Positions 19,249 to 28,018 of a stretch of DNA of 64,000 nt are shown in pieces. The stretch is from JADJOY01 sp046331705 [NCBI: bacterium] (GTDB lineage Bacteria > JADJOY01). Within the stretch, counting starts at the first letter, position 1. Each line of letters opens with the position of its first letter. The stretch spans positions 7,265 to 71,264 of the forward strand of contig JAXLQJ010000039.1 in the NCBI GenBank assembly GCA_046331705.1, written 5' to 3'. The position numbers were made by a program, and so were the translations under genes. Under the pieces are notes generated by a model. The model was not told where the DNA came from. It saw only the letters and a program-made list of their open reading frames with translations, and searched no databases.

Positions 19249-20148
19249 TCACACGGCCTTGTCGATCGCCAGCACCGTGAGGTCGAGCGTGAGCGCGAGA
19301 TACGACCAGATCAGCACGGCGCGGGCGGTCTCCGCGTTGGCGTCCTTCGCGAAGCGTGCGCCCGCGATCACCACCGCCACGCCGCTCGCGGCCGCGCTCG
19401 CGAAGTACCACAGCCCGGCGAGACCGATCACCGAGGGCACCAAGCTGACGGCGAGCAGCGCGACACAGTTGACCAGCACCTGGCGCCCGGTGCTGCGCCC
19501 ATCGGGCTCGACGACGGGGAGGAGCTGGCACCCGGCGCGCGCGTAGTCGGTGCGGTAGAGGTACGCGATCGCCAGGCTATGGGGCACTTGCCAGAAGAAG
19601 AGGATCGCGAAGAGCGCCGCGCCGGCCACACCCACGTCTTGTCCGGCGGCGGTCCAGCCGATCACGGGGGGCAGCGCGCCCGGCACGCACCCGGCCACCG
19701 TCGCGAGCGGGGTGCGCGTCTTGAGCGGCGTGTAAGCGAACAGGTACGTCACGACCGTGAGCGCGGCGATGCCCGCGGCGAGCGGGTTGGTCGCGAACCA
19801 CAGCACCGCGAGACCGGCGATGGTGAGCGTGACCCCGAATGCCAGCCCTTCGGGCGGGGCGACTCGGCCCTCGGGCAACGGGCGCGTGCGGGTGCGGTGC
19901 ATGAGCGCGTCGGTCTCGCGCTCGATGAATTGATTGAGCGCCTGACTGCCCGCGGCGCAGAGCGCCGTGCCGCCCAGCGCGGCCACCAGCGCCGGCCACA
20001 TCACCGGCCCCGCGAGCGCCACGTAGTAGCCCACCAGCGTGGTGAGCAGCACCAGCAGCACCAGCCGCGGTTTGGTGAGCTCGAAGAAGTCCGCGGCGCG
20101 TCGGGCGCGCGCCACGCTGCCCATGCCGGTCTCGGCGACCGCCGTCAT
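19249..20148 (-). CDS. ctaB: Protoheme IX farnesyltransferase (heme O synthase)
   Basis: 299 residues, polytopic. The UbiA-type prenyl-diphosphate site is NQFIERETDALMHRT with the following RPLP, in which the first aspartate of the classical N-x3-D-x3-D is Glu, a variant seen in this family. YLFAYTPLKTRTPLATVAG and PPVIGWTAAGQD are the second conserved region. It adds the farnesyl tail to heme b to make heme O. The ATG at 20148 overlaps the stop of ctaA; the frame is open further upstream but inside ctaA. Confidence 0.95.
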   Translation of the reverse strand: MTAVAETGMGSVARARRAADFFELTKPRLVLLVLLTTLVGYYVALAGPVMWPALVAALGGTALCAAGSQALNQFIERETDALMHRTRTRPLPEGRVAPPEGLAFGVTLTIAGLAVLWFATNPLAAGIAALTVVTYLFAYTPLKTRTPLATVAGCVPGALPPVIGWTAAGQDVGVAGAALFAILFFWQVPHSLAIAYLYRTDYARAGCQLLPVVEPDGRSTGRQVLVNCVALLAVSLVPSVIGLAGLWYFASAAASGVAVVIAGARFAKDANAETARAVLIWSYLALTLDLTVLAIDKAV

Positions 20149-21104
20149 GCGCCGATTCCCGCGCCCGCCGGCGCACCGGCCGCGGCACTGGCGTGAGCGA
20201 GATCGAGGGCGCCGCGCAGACCGCGAAACACGAGCAGCGTCGCGGCCATCGCGGTGGCGAACACCACCGCGCCGTTCACCTGGTGCGCCACGGTCACGAG
20301 CACCGCCGGCCACGGCGCGAGCTCGGGAACGGGCGCCATGAACTTCGCGGCGTACGCGAAGAAGCCGAGCGCCACTTGCAGCCACGTGAGCTGCATGAGC
20401 GCGAACGCCATCCGCGTTCCGGGAGCGGTCCGCGACGCCGCATTGGTGCGGTAGCGCAGCGCGACCACCAGCGTGATCACCAACACCGCTCCGCCGAGGT
20501 GGACGAAGACCGTACCCATGAGGTGGCGCAGCCGCGCGCCGAGCAGGATCTGCGCATAGATCGCGATCGTGGTCACCAGCGCCAGCCGCTCGGCGCCCTG
20601 TCCGCGTGCGCGATCCAGCGGATCGGCGAGCGCCTCGGCCCACATCTCGGTGGTGCTGAGCGCCATCACGATCATCAGCGCGAAGAACGAATGCGCGAAC
20701 GAACCGTGAACCAGCGCCAGCACGCGCTCGTTCTCGATGACCCTGAGCCCACCGAGAACGCCCTGGATCACCACCGCGACCACGGCGACGCACGCCAGCA
20801 CCCGCATCCAGCGGCGCGAATCGCAGCGCCACACCGCCACCGCCAGCGCCACCGTGAGCATGCCCACCAGCGAACCGAGCAGCCGGTGCGCGTGCTCGAA
20901 CGCGATCGGCCCGATCCAACGGCTGATCGGGAACGTGAACATGTTGTAGCCGTAGGTCGTGGGCCAGTCGGGGACCGCCATCCCCGCGCCCTTGCTCGTG
21001 ACGAGCCCGCCAGCGGTGAGCAGCACCGCGGTGGTCGCCGCGGTGGCCCGCGCGAGGTAGCGCACGGACCGGCTGGTCGTGCTCGCGGTGGGCGGGTTCG
21101 TCAT
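20145..21104 (-). CDS. ctaA: Heme A synthase (COX15/CtaA)
   Basis: 319 residues with eight predicted membrane helices in two halves. Four conserved histidines can be seen: FEHAHRLLGS, LVHGSFAHSFFAL, VFVHLGGAVLV and VAHQVNGAVVF. The motif TKGAG after the first helix (LVTSKGAGMAVPDWP) is typical. It oxidises the methyl group of heme O to the formyl of heme A, so the cell makes an aa3-type oxidase. It starts 51 bases after the COX2-like hairpin gene. Confidence 0.95.
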   Translation of the reverse strand: MTNPPTASTTSRSVRYLARATAATTAVLLTAGGLVTSKGAGMAVPDWPTTYGYNMFTFPISRWIGPIAFEHAHRLLGSLVGMLTVALAVAVWRCDSRRWMRVLACVAVVAVVIQGVLGGLRVIENERVLALVHGSFAHSFFALMIVMALSTTEMWAEALADPLDRARGQGAERLALVTTIAIYAQILLGARLRHLMGTVFVHLGGAVLVITLVVALRYRTNAASRTAPGTRMAFALMQLTWLQVALGFFAYAAKFMAPVPELAPWPAVLVTVAHQVNGAVVFATAMAATLLVFRGLRGALDLAHASAAAGAPAGAGIGA

Positions 21105-21155
21105 GGTCGATCGCTCAACGACCCGCCGTGGTCGCCGGATTCGGTCACGCGACCG

Positions 21156-21614
21156 TCACTCGACGATGGCGCTCGTGGCCGCGGGCTCCTCGTCGGTGGG
21201 CAAGCTCGCCGCGTCTCCGGCGGTCGTCCCGGCGGCAGCCTCGTCGGGCGCCGTCGCGATCTCGCCGTCGGCCGCTGCGTTCTCTTCCGTCGTGCCCTCG
21301 TCCGCCGATTTCGCGTCCTCGGCGTCCTTCCCGTGGTCGTCGGCGTCCTTGGCGGCAGCCTTGTCGTCGTCGGCGAGGGCCGCCAGCCGAACCGGCCCGG
21401 CGTGTTGCCGGCTCAAGGTGCCACCCGCGAGCGCGAACACCAGTGCGCCGGTCAGCAGCGTCCAGGTGAGCTCGAGCCGTGCCACGCGGCCCCGAACCGG
21501 CTCGTGCGCCGCGCCTCGGCGCGCCACCAGCACGACTCCCATGGAACAGGCGGCGAATGCCCCCAGCACGGTCCAATAGAGCGGGATCACGGCGGAATCG
21601 AGGCTGGCGCTCAC
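21156..21614 (-). CDS. COX2-like two-helix membrane protein without CuA domain
   Basis: 152 residues from a GTG at 21614, with GAGGG about 10 bases upstream. Two transmembrane helices (SAVIPLYWTVLGAFAACSM and LELTWTLLTGALVFALAGGT) are joined by a short basic loop with a REL-WT pattern, as in the membrane hairpin of cytochrome c oxidase subunit II. After that the protein has about 75 residues of acidic, Ala-rich low-complexity sequence and no CuA ligands. It is the first gene of the heme A operon. It may be an oxidase accessory subunit or a reduced subunit II; this is inference. Confidence 0.6.
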   Translation of the reverse strand: MSASLDSAVIPLYWTVLGAFAACSMGVVLVARRGAAHEPVRGRVARLELTWTLLTGALVFALAGGTLSRQHAGPVRLAALADDDKAAAKDADDHGKDAEDAKSADEGTTEENAAADGEIATAPDEAAAGTTAGDAASLPTDEEPAATSAIVE

Positions 21615-21825
21615 GTTCGGTAGACCCTCGGTGGAACCGCTCGATCGGCGGGTGCGCTGTTCGGATACGGGCGAGATGCGAGAGGGCGGCTCGGGGACGG
21701 GTGGGGCAACCGCATTCGAGCTGCGCGCGATCGGTGTCCGCGCCTGCGGCAATATGCGGAACCCCCGCGGCCCATGTCAACGCGGCGCGCCACGCGCCAC
21801 GTCGCGCGCGGGGCGGTCCGAACGG

Positions 21826-22521
21826 TCAGCTGCGGACGCGGGCGAGCGTGGCCTGGATGTGGGTCGTGGCGATCGCCGCCAGCTCACCGGCGAGAGCGAA
21901 ATTGCCCTCGATCCGCAGCGCTCCGCCCAGCATGAGCGCTTGAAGGTTCGCGGGGCGGCCCGCGCCGCTCAGCGATTGGAAGTCGAGCCAGCTCATGGAG
22001 AACGTGGTGTCCGGCGGGTTGCGCGCGGCACCGCCGCCGAAATGGATGCCGAGGCGCCAGTCGCGGCCCTGGAAGTGGCGAATCGAGACCACCAGCGTGC
22101 CGTCGATGCGGCGCAGCCGCTCGCGCGAGGCGGCGTCGAGCGGCACCACCGGCGCGGGTGTGCGGCTCGCCTCCGCGACGAGCGCGCTGGGTCCGCCCAG
22201 CTCGCCGCGCAGGAACGCGGCCCAGTCGTCCACGGTCTGGAAGACCTGCACGTCGATGCGGCGCGACGAATGGCCTCGCTCCACCGTCAGCGCATGGTCG
22301 TCGAATCCGAGCACCCACACGCCACCGCCAGCGCCGGTCAGCTCGACGCGCACCGAGAGGTCGTAGCCGGGAGGCGCCGCGGCGCGCTCGAGCCCTTCGG
22401 CGTAGCGCTCCACGAGGAACGCTTCGAAGAAGTCGCGCGGCTTGATGGTCGCGAGATCGTGGGAGCGGCGCGCGGCACGCTTGCGCGCTGGCTTCTTGTG
22501 AGCAGGAGGGCGAGAGGTCAT
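21826..22521 (-). CDS. SCP2/sterol-carrier-like domain protein
   Basis: 231 residues. A basic, low-complexity N-terminus (KKPARKRAARR) is followed by a single alpha/beta domain whose pattern LSVRVELTGAGGGVWVLGFD, then DDWAAFLRGELGGP and LQALMLGGALRIEGNFALAG resembles SCP2 domains, where the last block lines the lipid-binding pocket. I chose the ATG at 22521, where GGAGG lies a few bases upstream; the open frame continues 24 codons further. Likely a lipid- or acyl-binding protein; unproven. Confidence 0.55.
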   Translation of the reverse strand: MTSRPPAHKKPARKRAARRSHDLATIKPRDFFEAFLVERYAEGLERAAAPPGYDLSVRVELTGAGGGVWVLGFDDHALTVERGHSSRRIDVQVFQTVDDWAAFLRGELGGPSALVAEASRTPAPVVPLDAASRERLRRIDGTLVVSIRHFQGRDWRLGIHFGGGAARNPPDTTFSMSWLDFQSLSGAGRPANLQALMLGGALRIEGNFALAGELAAIATTHIQATLARVRS

Positions 22522-22671
22522 GTGAGGCTCGTGTTCGAGAGGCGGCACGTCCCGGTGCCTCGGCGGCGCCGTCGCGGGGCCTTCTGGTAACACGAAGGAA
22601 GAGGCGCGGCCATCCTCGCATGGCGCGCCTCGATCGACGGCGCGTCGCCGCGGGATGCGCGTGCGGCCGCG

Positions 22672-22989
22672 TCAGACCCAGCCGACTCGCGCGCGCAGCA
22701 ACCGCGCCACCCGCAGCGGCAGCTCGTGCGGATGCGGGGCGTGCGTCGCGCGCCGTGGCGGTGGGCGCGTGCCGGGCGCCTCGTGGTCGAGGTCCGGCTC
22801 GTGCTCGGCAGGATCGGCGGTGGTGGAGGCGGCGCGGACGTCGACGACCGAGTCCGCGAAGCTCACCGCCGAGCACTCGACCCAGTAGCCCGAGCGGCAC
22901 AGCGATAGATCCTGGAGCCCAGCCACCAACGTCTCGCGCGTCGCGCGACAGAATGGATGGACCCCATCAAGCAAGTGCGGACACTTCAT
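22672..22989 (-). CDS. Small cysteine-containing hypothetical protein
   Basis: 105 residues beginning MKCPHLLDGVHPFCRAT. Four cysteines (C3, C14, C28 and C36) lie in the first 36 residues in a spacing that could bind a metal; the rest is acidic then Pro/His/Arg-rich and looks disordered. GAGGGG lies about 8 bases before the ATG, which is why I chose this start over the longer open frame beginning at 23205. Divergent from glgC with a 239-base gap. I do not recognise the family with confidence. Confidence 0.5.
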   Translation of the reverse strand: MKCPHLLDGVHPFCRATRETLVAGLQDLSLCRSGYWVECSAVSFADSVVDVRAASTTADPAEHEPDLDHEAPGTRPPPRRATHAPHPHELPLRVARLLRARVGWV

Positions 22990-23228
22990 GGTGGTCCCCT
23001 CGCCGGGTTCGGATGACGACCAGATTCCGCGCACGTTTCGTGCCAGCGACAGGATCGCCGCGCGAACGGGCGCGCAGATCCTCGCGCGCGTGCTGAATGC
23101 CGCCGCGCGTGTGAAACAATTGCGGTCATCCGTAGGACCACCAAGCGCAACGCCAGCGTCCCGTCGCTGGCACGCATCATGCCTCGCATTCTCTCCACGG
23201 TTCACGGCACGGGAGAGTCAAGCTCGCG

Positions 23229-24527
23229 ATGATCACGGACAACTTGAATGCGGGTGTCGCGCACGGATGGGGTCGGATGCCGACGGGAGCGGGTGGAATC
23301 GTCGCGGTGGTGCTGGCGGGCGGTGAAGGGCGAAGGCTCTTGCCGCTCACCCAGCGCCGCGCCAAGCCCGCCATGCCGTTCGCCGGGAAGTACCGGCTCA
23401 TCGACTTCGTGCTCACCAATCTGGTGCACTCGAACATCCTGCGCATTCACGTCCTGACGCAGTACCAGCCCTACTCGCTGATCCGCCATCTCGCGCGGGG
23501 CTGGACCTTCTCGTCCCACCTCGGTCAGTACTGCGAGATCATTCCGGCGGCCTCGGGCGAGGGGCGGGGCTGGTATCAGGGATCCGCCGACGCGCTCTTC
23601 CAGAACCTGGCGCGCTTCGAGCGCGACCGGCCGCGGATCGTGGCGGTGTTCGGATCCGACCACATCTACCGGATGGACCTCCGGCCGATGATCGAGGAGC
23701 ACGTCGAGTCCGGCGCCGACGCCACCGTGAGCGTGCTGCCGTATCCGATCGGCGAAGCCCATCAATTCGGCTGCCTGGAGGTCGACGCCAACATGCGCGT
23801 GGCGCGGTTCGTCGAGAAGCCGCCGAGCCCACCGCCGTTTCACGCCGACCCGTCGAAGGCGCTGGTCTCGATGGGGAACTACCTGTTCAACTTCGACGTG
23901 ATGCGCGAGGTGCTCCACCTCGACCACCTCAACCCGGACAGCCGCCACGACATCGGCGGCGACATCCTCCCCGCCTACTTCAACCAGCTCCACATCCACG
24001 CGTACGACTTCTCGAAGAACCGCTGCCCCGGCATCACCGACGCGGAGGTGGGGTACTGGCGTGACGTCGGCACGATCGGATCGTATTGGCGCGCCTCGAT
24101 GGATCTGGTGGCGGTGTCGCCGATCTTCAACATGTACAACTACGAGTGGCCGCTGCTGACGGCGCGCACGGACCACCCGCCGGCCAAGTTCGTGTTCTCG
24201 GATCGGGATTCGAACCGGCTGGGTGTGGCCACCGACTCGATCGTGAGCGACGGCTGCGTGGTCTCGGGCGGACACATCGACCGCTGCGTCCTCGGTCCGC
24301 GCGTGCGGGTCAACTCCTACGCCACCGTGAGCGAGTGCGTGATCTTCGAAGGCGTCGAGATCGGCCGGCGCTGTCGCATCCGGCGCACGATCGTCGACAA
24401 GGAAGTGAAGATCCCCGCCGATACCACCATCGGCTGGGACGAGCAGCACGACGTCGCGCGAGGCATCGTCATCGGCGACGACGGCATCCGCGTCGTGCCG
24501 CCGGGTGTGCGGTTCGACGGGGCGTGA
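23229..24527 (+). CDS. glgC: Glucose-1-phosphate adenylyltransferase
   Basis: 432 residues. The nucleotidyltransferase signature is VVLAGGEGRRLLPLTQRRAK followed by PAMPFAGKYRLIDF. GWYQGSADALFQNL, FGSDHIYRMD and FVEKPPSPPPF are further GlgC blocks, and a left-handed beta-helix tail (VSDGCVVSGGHIDRCVLGP) follows. It makes ADP-glucose for glycogen or trehalose. GGGAGAG lies just upstream of the ATG at 23229; a second in-frame ATG at 23277 is possible. No other glycogen genes are present here. Confidence 0.95.
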   Translation: MITDNLNAGVAHGWGRMPTGAGGIVAVVLAGGEGRRLLPLTQRRAKPAMPFAGKYRLIDFVLTNLVHSNILRIHVLTQYQPYSLIRHLARGWTFSSHLGQYCEIIPAASGEGRGWYQGSADALFQNLARFERDRPRIVAVFGSDHIYRMDLRPMIEEHVESGADATVSVLPYPIGEAHQFGCLEVDANMRVARFVEKPPSPPPFHADPSKALVSMGNYLFNFDVMREVLHLDHLNPDSRHDIGGDILPAYFNQLHIHAYDFSKNRCPGITDAEVGYWRDVGTIGSYWRASMDLVAVSPIFNMYNYEWPLLTARTDHPPAKFVFSDRDSNRLGVATDSIVSDGCVVSGGHIDRCVLGPRVRVNSYATVSECVIFEGVEIGRRCRIRRTIVDKEVKIPADTTIGWDEQHDVARGIVIGDDGIRVVPPGVRFDGA

Positions 24528-24544
24528 GCGGCCGGCCCGGCCGC
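24528..24544. terminator. GC-rich hairpin between convergent genes
   Basis: GCGGCCG and CGGCCGC form a 7-bp stem with a 3-base loop in the 36 bases between the convergent glgC and PAP2-GT39 stops. There is no U-run, so a terminator role is uncertain. Confidence 0.25.
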
Positions 24545-24563
24545 CGCTCCTCGGCGCCGGGCG

Positions 24564-26690
24564 TCAGAACCGTTCCTGCGGGAACCACTCGGGGAAGCCG
24601 CGGAAGCCCTCGCAGCGGAAGAGCCGCTGCGTGCCGAGCCATTGGTTGTCGCTCGGGTCCCGGTAGGCCGGCAGCTCGCGGCAGTCCTCGAACGCGAACG
24701 CCACTCCCGGGTGGATCCCGCCACTGCCCCCCACGTAGAGGGCCGCGGCGCCGGCGGGGACCGTCGCGAGGTCGTTCCACAGGTCGTATTGCTCGTAGCG
24801 CCGGTCGAGGCGCACCGAGTACACACGTGGGTGCCCCGGCACGTAGAACGCGAGCTCGCTCGCTTTCGCGTACTGGTTGACGAAGACGAGCGGGGCGGCG
24901 CCCTCGGCTCGCCAGGCTTCGAGGACGCGACCGACGTGTAGCCCGAAGCCGCGCCAACCCCTGAGCCGCGCGGTCGGGTCGAGCCGCCCGGGTAGCCCCT
25001 CGAAGAAGTCTTGCGCCAGCCCCGCGCTACCCATCAGCGCGCTCACCATCAGGCTCGCGGCCACACAGGCTGCGGCGAGGCGCCGCATGGCCTGTCGCCG
25101 CCGGCCCCGCAGCGCCGGGATGGCCTGGTCGAGCACCCAGCCGGCGCTCACCCCCGCAGCGAGGTAGGCCGGAACCGCCCAATTCGCCTGCACCTTGGCC
25201 TGGCCGGACTTGAGGGTGAAGAACGCGAGGATCGGCGCCGAGGTGGCGAACAGCAGCACATGGCCCGGATCGCGGGTCTGCCAAGCGGCTCGACCGGAGC
25301 GCGCCATGCCCAAGCCGAGCAGCACCGCGACCCACGGCGTGAGCACGCCGATCTGCGAGCCCACGAACTCGAGCAGCTGGCCCACGTCGAAGCCCGCGCC
25401 CTTGCCGACGCCAGCCAGCTTGCCGACGTGCGCGGTGGTGACCCAGCCGTGCCGCGCGTTCCAGATCCACACCGGCAGCGTCAGCGCCGCGGCCACCGCC
25501 CCGCAGAGGTAGGGGCCGGGGCGGCGCAGCTGCGCGCGCAGCGCGGGCACGACCAGCAGCGCGCCGATCACGCACGGCGCCAGCACGCCCGCCGTGTACT
25601 TGAAGAGGAAGGCGACACCGGTGGCGAGGCCCGCTGCGAGCCAAGCGCGCGTGGATCCGGTTCGAAACGCGCGCTCGAGCGCCACCAGCGCCAGCGCCCA
25701 GCAGGCCGCGAACGGCGGATCGATGGTCGCGAGCATCCCGCCCGCGGTGAACAGCGGCGAGAGCCTGAGCGTGACCAGCCCGAGCACCGCCGCGCGATCG
25801 CTACCGGTGATGCGCCGCGCGAGCACGAACATCGCCAGCGCCAGCACGGTGCTCGCGAGCACCGCGGACATGCGGATGCCGGCGGGCGACGATCCGAAGA
25901 GCGCGGTGGTCGCGCGGATCAGATACGCGATCCCCGGCCCCTTGCTGTAGTACGAGAGATCGAGGCGCCGCGACCACTCCCAGTAGTGCGCCTCGTCGGG
26001 GGCCAGATCGAGTCCGCCGCGCGTGATCGCGATCACGTTGAACGCCGTGTTGGCCGCCAGCAGCACCGCGCCCGCCGCCAGCCAGCGACGCTCACCGAGG
26101 GCTCGCCACCCGCGCACCGCCGCGCCGCGGATCGCATGCGCCAGGCGATTGAGCCTCCGCCGCGGCGCGCCGCGCGCCAGCTCGAAGCCCACCAGCCCGA
26201 ACGCCGCCCCGAGCACCAGCCCGCCGATCACGTCCAGCGGGAAATGGACCCCTTGGTAGACCCGCGTCAGCGCGGTCACCACCGCCACCGCCGCGAGCGG
26301 AAGCGCGAGCGCGGGGTGGGCGAGCGACACCACGGTCACCGCCGCCGACGTGTTCACGGCGTGTGAGGACGGAAACGACGCGGAGACCGGACAGCGGCCG
26401 GCGCGCAGCACCACGTCGTCGAGCACCTGGCAGGGGCGCTCGCGCGCGAAGAGCCGCTTCACCACGAAGCGATTCGTGGGGTCGCTGATCGCGACCACCA
26501 AGCCCGCGAGCAGCAGGGTGCGGCGCCACTTCGCGCCGCCGAGGGTCGCGAGCAGGATCGCGCCGACGATCAGCCACGGCACCATGCGGTGCGCGTCGGC
26601 GAGCGCGAGCAGGATCGTGTCGATTCGCTCGCCCAGGCCGCCCTGGTTGATCCAGCGGAACGTGAGATCGTCGAACGGCAGTGGCGTCAC
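24564..26690 (-). CDS. PAP2 phosphatase fused to GT39-family glycosyltransferase
   Basis: 708 residues. Residues 1 to about 190 are a PAP2 lipid phosphatase with all three motifs: KRLFARERP (K-x6-RP), PSSHAVNTSA (PSGH-like) and SRVY-type TRVYQGVHFPLDVIGG with catalytic His and Asp. The rest is a GT-C glycosyltransferase of the PMT/ArnT (GT39) type, with the acidic loop DLAPDEAHYWEW and GPGIAYLIRATTALF, about ten membrane helices and a soluble C-terminal domain. The first half could hydrolyse a polyprenyl (di)phosphate and the second use a polyprenyl-phospho-sugar, so the fusion may join carrier recycling to glycosylation. Start ATG at 26690. Confidence 0.88.
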   Translation of the reverse strand: MTPLPFDDLTFRWINQGGLGERIDTILLALADAHRMVPWLIVGAILLATLGGAKWRRTLLLAGLVVAISDPTNRFVVKRLFARERPCQVLDDVVLRAGRCPVSASFPSSHAVNTSAAVTVVSLAHPALALPLAAVAVVTALTRVYQGVHFPLDVIGGLVLGAAFGLVGFELARGAPRRRLNRLAHAIRGAAVRGWRALGERRWLAAGAVLLAANTAFNVIAITRGGLDLAPDEAHYWEWSRRLDLSYYSKGPGIAYLIRATTALFGSSPAGIRMSAVLASTVLALAMFVLARRITGSDRAAVLGLVTLRLSPLFTAGGMLATIDPPFAACWALALVALERAFRTGSTRAWLAAGLATGVAFLFKYTAGVLAPCVIGALLVVPALRAQLRRPGPYLCGAVAAALTLPVWIWNARHGWVTTAHVGKLAGVGKGAGFDVGQLLEFVGSQIGVLTPWVAVLLGLGMARSGRAAWQTRDPGHVLLFATSAPILAFFTLKSGQAKVQANWAVPAYLAAGVSAGWVLDQAIPALRGRRRQAMRRLAAACVAASLMVSALMGSAGLAQDFFEGLPGRLDPTARLRGWRGFGLHVGRVLEAWRAEGAAPLVFVNQYAKASELAFYVPGHPRVYSVRLDRRYEQYDLWNDLATVPAGAAALYVGGSGGIHPGVAFAFEDCRELPAYRDPSDNQWLGTQRLFRCEGFRGFPEWFPQERF

Positions 26691-26750
26691 GTGAGGTCCA
26701 CGGCGAGCGCGTGCTCGGCCAGTCGGCTCGCGCCCCCGATCGGCGCGCGG

Positions 26751-27914
26751 TCAGTCGGCCAGGATCAGCTTCGCGAGAGTCTGGAGCTGCATGAAGCTCG
26801 TGCCCTCGTAGATCTTTCCGATCTTGGCGTCTCGATAGAGCTTCTCCGCGGGGAATTCCTTGGTGAAGCCGGCGCCGCCGAAGACCTCCACGGCGCGGGA
26901 CGCGACGCGCTCGGCGACCTGCGAGGCGTGGTACTTGGCCATCGCCGCCTCGCGCGCGAAGGGGGCGCCCGCCTCGCGCAGCCGCGCCGCGTTGTAGACC
27001 ATGAGCCGCGCGGACTCGACCTCGATGGCGAGCTCCGCGAGCCAGAACTGCATCGCTTGATTGGCGGCGATCGGCCGGCCGAACTGCTCGCGGGTCTTGG
27101 CGTACGCGACGGCGTTCTCGAAGGCCCCCTGAGCGAGCCCCACGAGCTGCGCGCCGATGCCGATTCGCCCCTCGTTCAAGAGCTCGATCGCCACCTTGTA
27201 GCCGCGTCCCACGTCGCCGAGCACCTGCGCGCGCGGCACGAAGCAGCCGTCCAGCAGCAGCTCGCAGGTGCTGGAGGCGCGGATGCCGAGCTTGTCCTCG
27301 GCCTTGCCCACGGTCAGCCCCTCGCTCTCGCGTGGCACCAGAAAGGCGCTGATGCCCTTGTAGCCCGCCTCGGGATCGACGGTGGCGAAGATCAGGAAGA
27401 GCCCGGATTCGCGGGCGTTCGTGACCCACATCTTGCGGCCTTCGAGCCGGAAGCCGCCGTCCACCGGGTGGGCGCGACAGCGCAGCGCGAACGCGTCCGA
27501 ACCACTACCCGACTCGCTCAGGCAATACGAGCCGGGACGGTCGCCGGCGAGCCTGGGCAGGAAGCGGCTGCGCTGGGCCTCGTCGCCGTAACGCAAGAGC
27601 GCCGTCGTCAGCAGCGTGTTCTGCACGTCCACCAGCACGCCCACGGCAGGATCGACCCGCGAGATCTCCTCCACCGCCAGGATCGACATGAAGAAGCTCG
27701 CGCCAGCGCCGCCCAGCTCCGTGGGCACCTCGATGCCCATCAGACCCATCTCGAAGAGCCCCGCGAGCACCGCCGGGTCGAGGCGTGCCTCGCGATCCAT
27801 CGCCGCCGAACGCGGGCGAATGACGCGCTCGGCGAAGTCGCGCACCGAGCGGCGGAAGAGCGACTCCTCGTCGCTGAGCAACGTGAGGGGCGGGCGGGCG
27901 TGTGCGGAGGTCAT
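26751..27914 (-). CDS. Acyl-CoA dehydrogenase
   Basis: 387 residues, standard length. SYCLSESGSGSDAFALRC is the FAD/substrate loop, SRLMVYNAARLREAG the helical part, and the C-terminal GKIYEGTSFMQLQTLAKLIL holds the conserved Glu of the YEGTS motif that acts as catalytic base in short/medium-chain enzymes. It oxidises acyl-CoA to enoyl-CoA; the chain length is not clear. The N-terminal FMSILAVEEISRVDPAVGVL block also fits. No partner beta-oxidation genes are nearby. Confidence 0.95.
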   Translation of the reverse strand: MTSAHARPPLTLLSDEESLFRRSVRDFAERVIRPRSAAMDREARLDPAVLAGLFEMGLMGIEVPTELGGAGASFFMSILAVEEISRVDPAVGVLVDVQNTLLTTALLRYGDEAQRSRFLPRLAGDRPGSYCLSESGSGSDAFALRCRAHPVDGGFRLEGRKMWVTNARESGLFLIFATVDPEAGYKGISAFLVPRESEGLTVGKAEDKLGIRASSTCELLLDGCFVPRAQVLGDVGRGYKVAIELLNEGRIGIGAQLVGLAQGAFENAVAYAKTREQFGRPIAANQAMQFWLAELAIEVESARLMVYNAARLREAGAPFAREAAMAKYHASQVAERVASRAVEVFGGAGFTKEFPAEKLYRDAKIGKIYEGTSFMQLQTLAKLILAD

Positions 27915-28018
27915 GGCTCGGATCCGGGCTGTGTCGGACGCGACGGCCGCGTCCGCGAAGAAGGTACCGAAACGACCAGGGGCGCGAGTCTACCCCGCGC
28001 ACCTCCCCGTGCCAGCCG

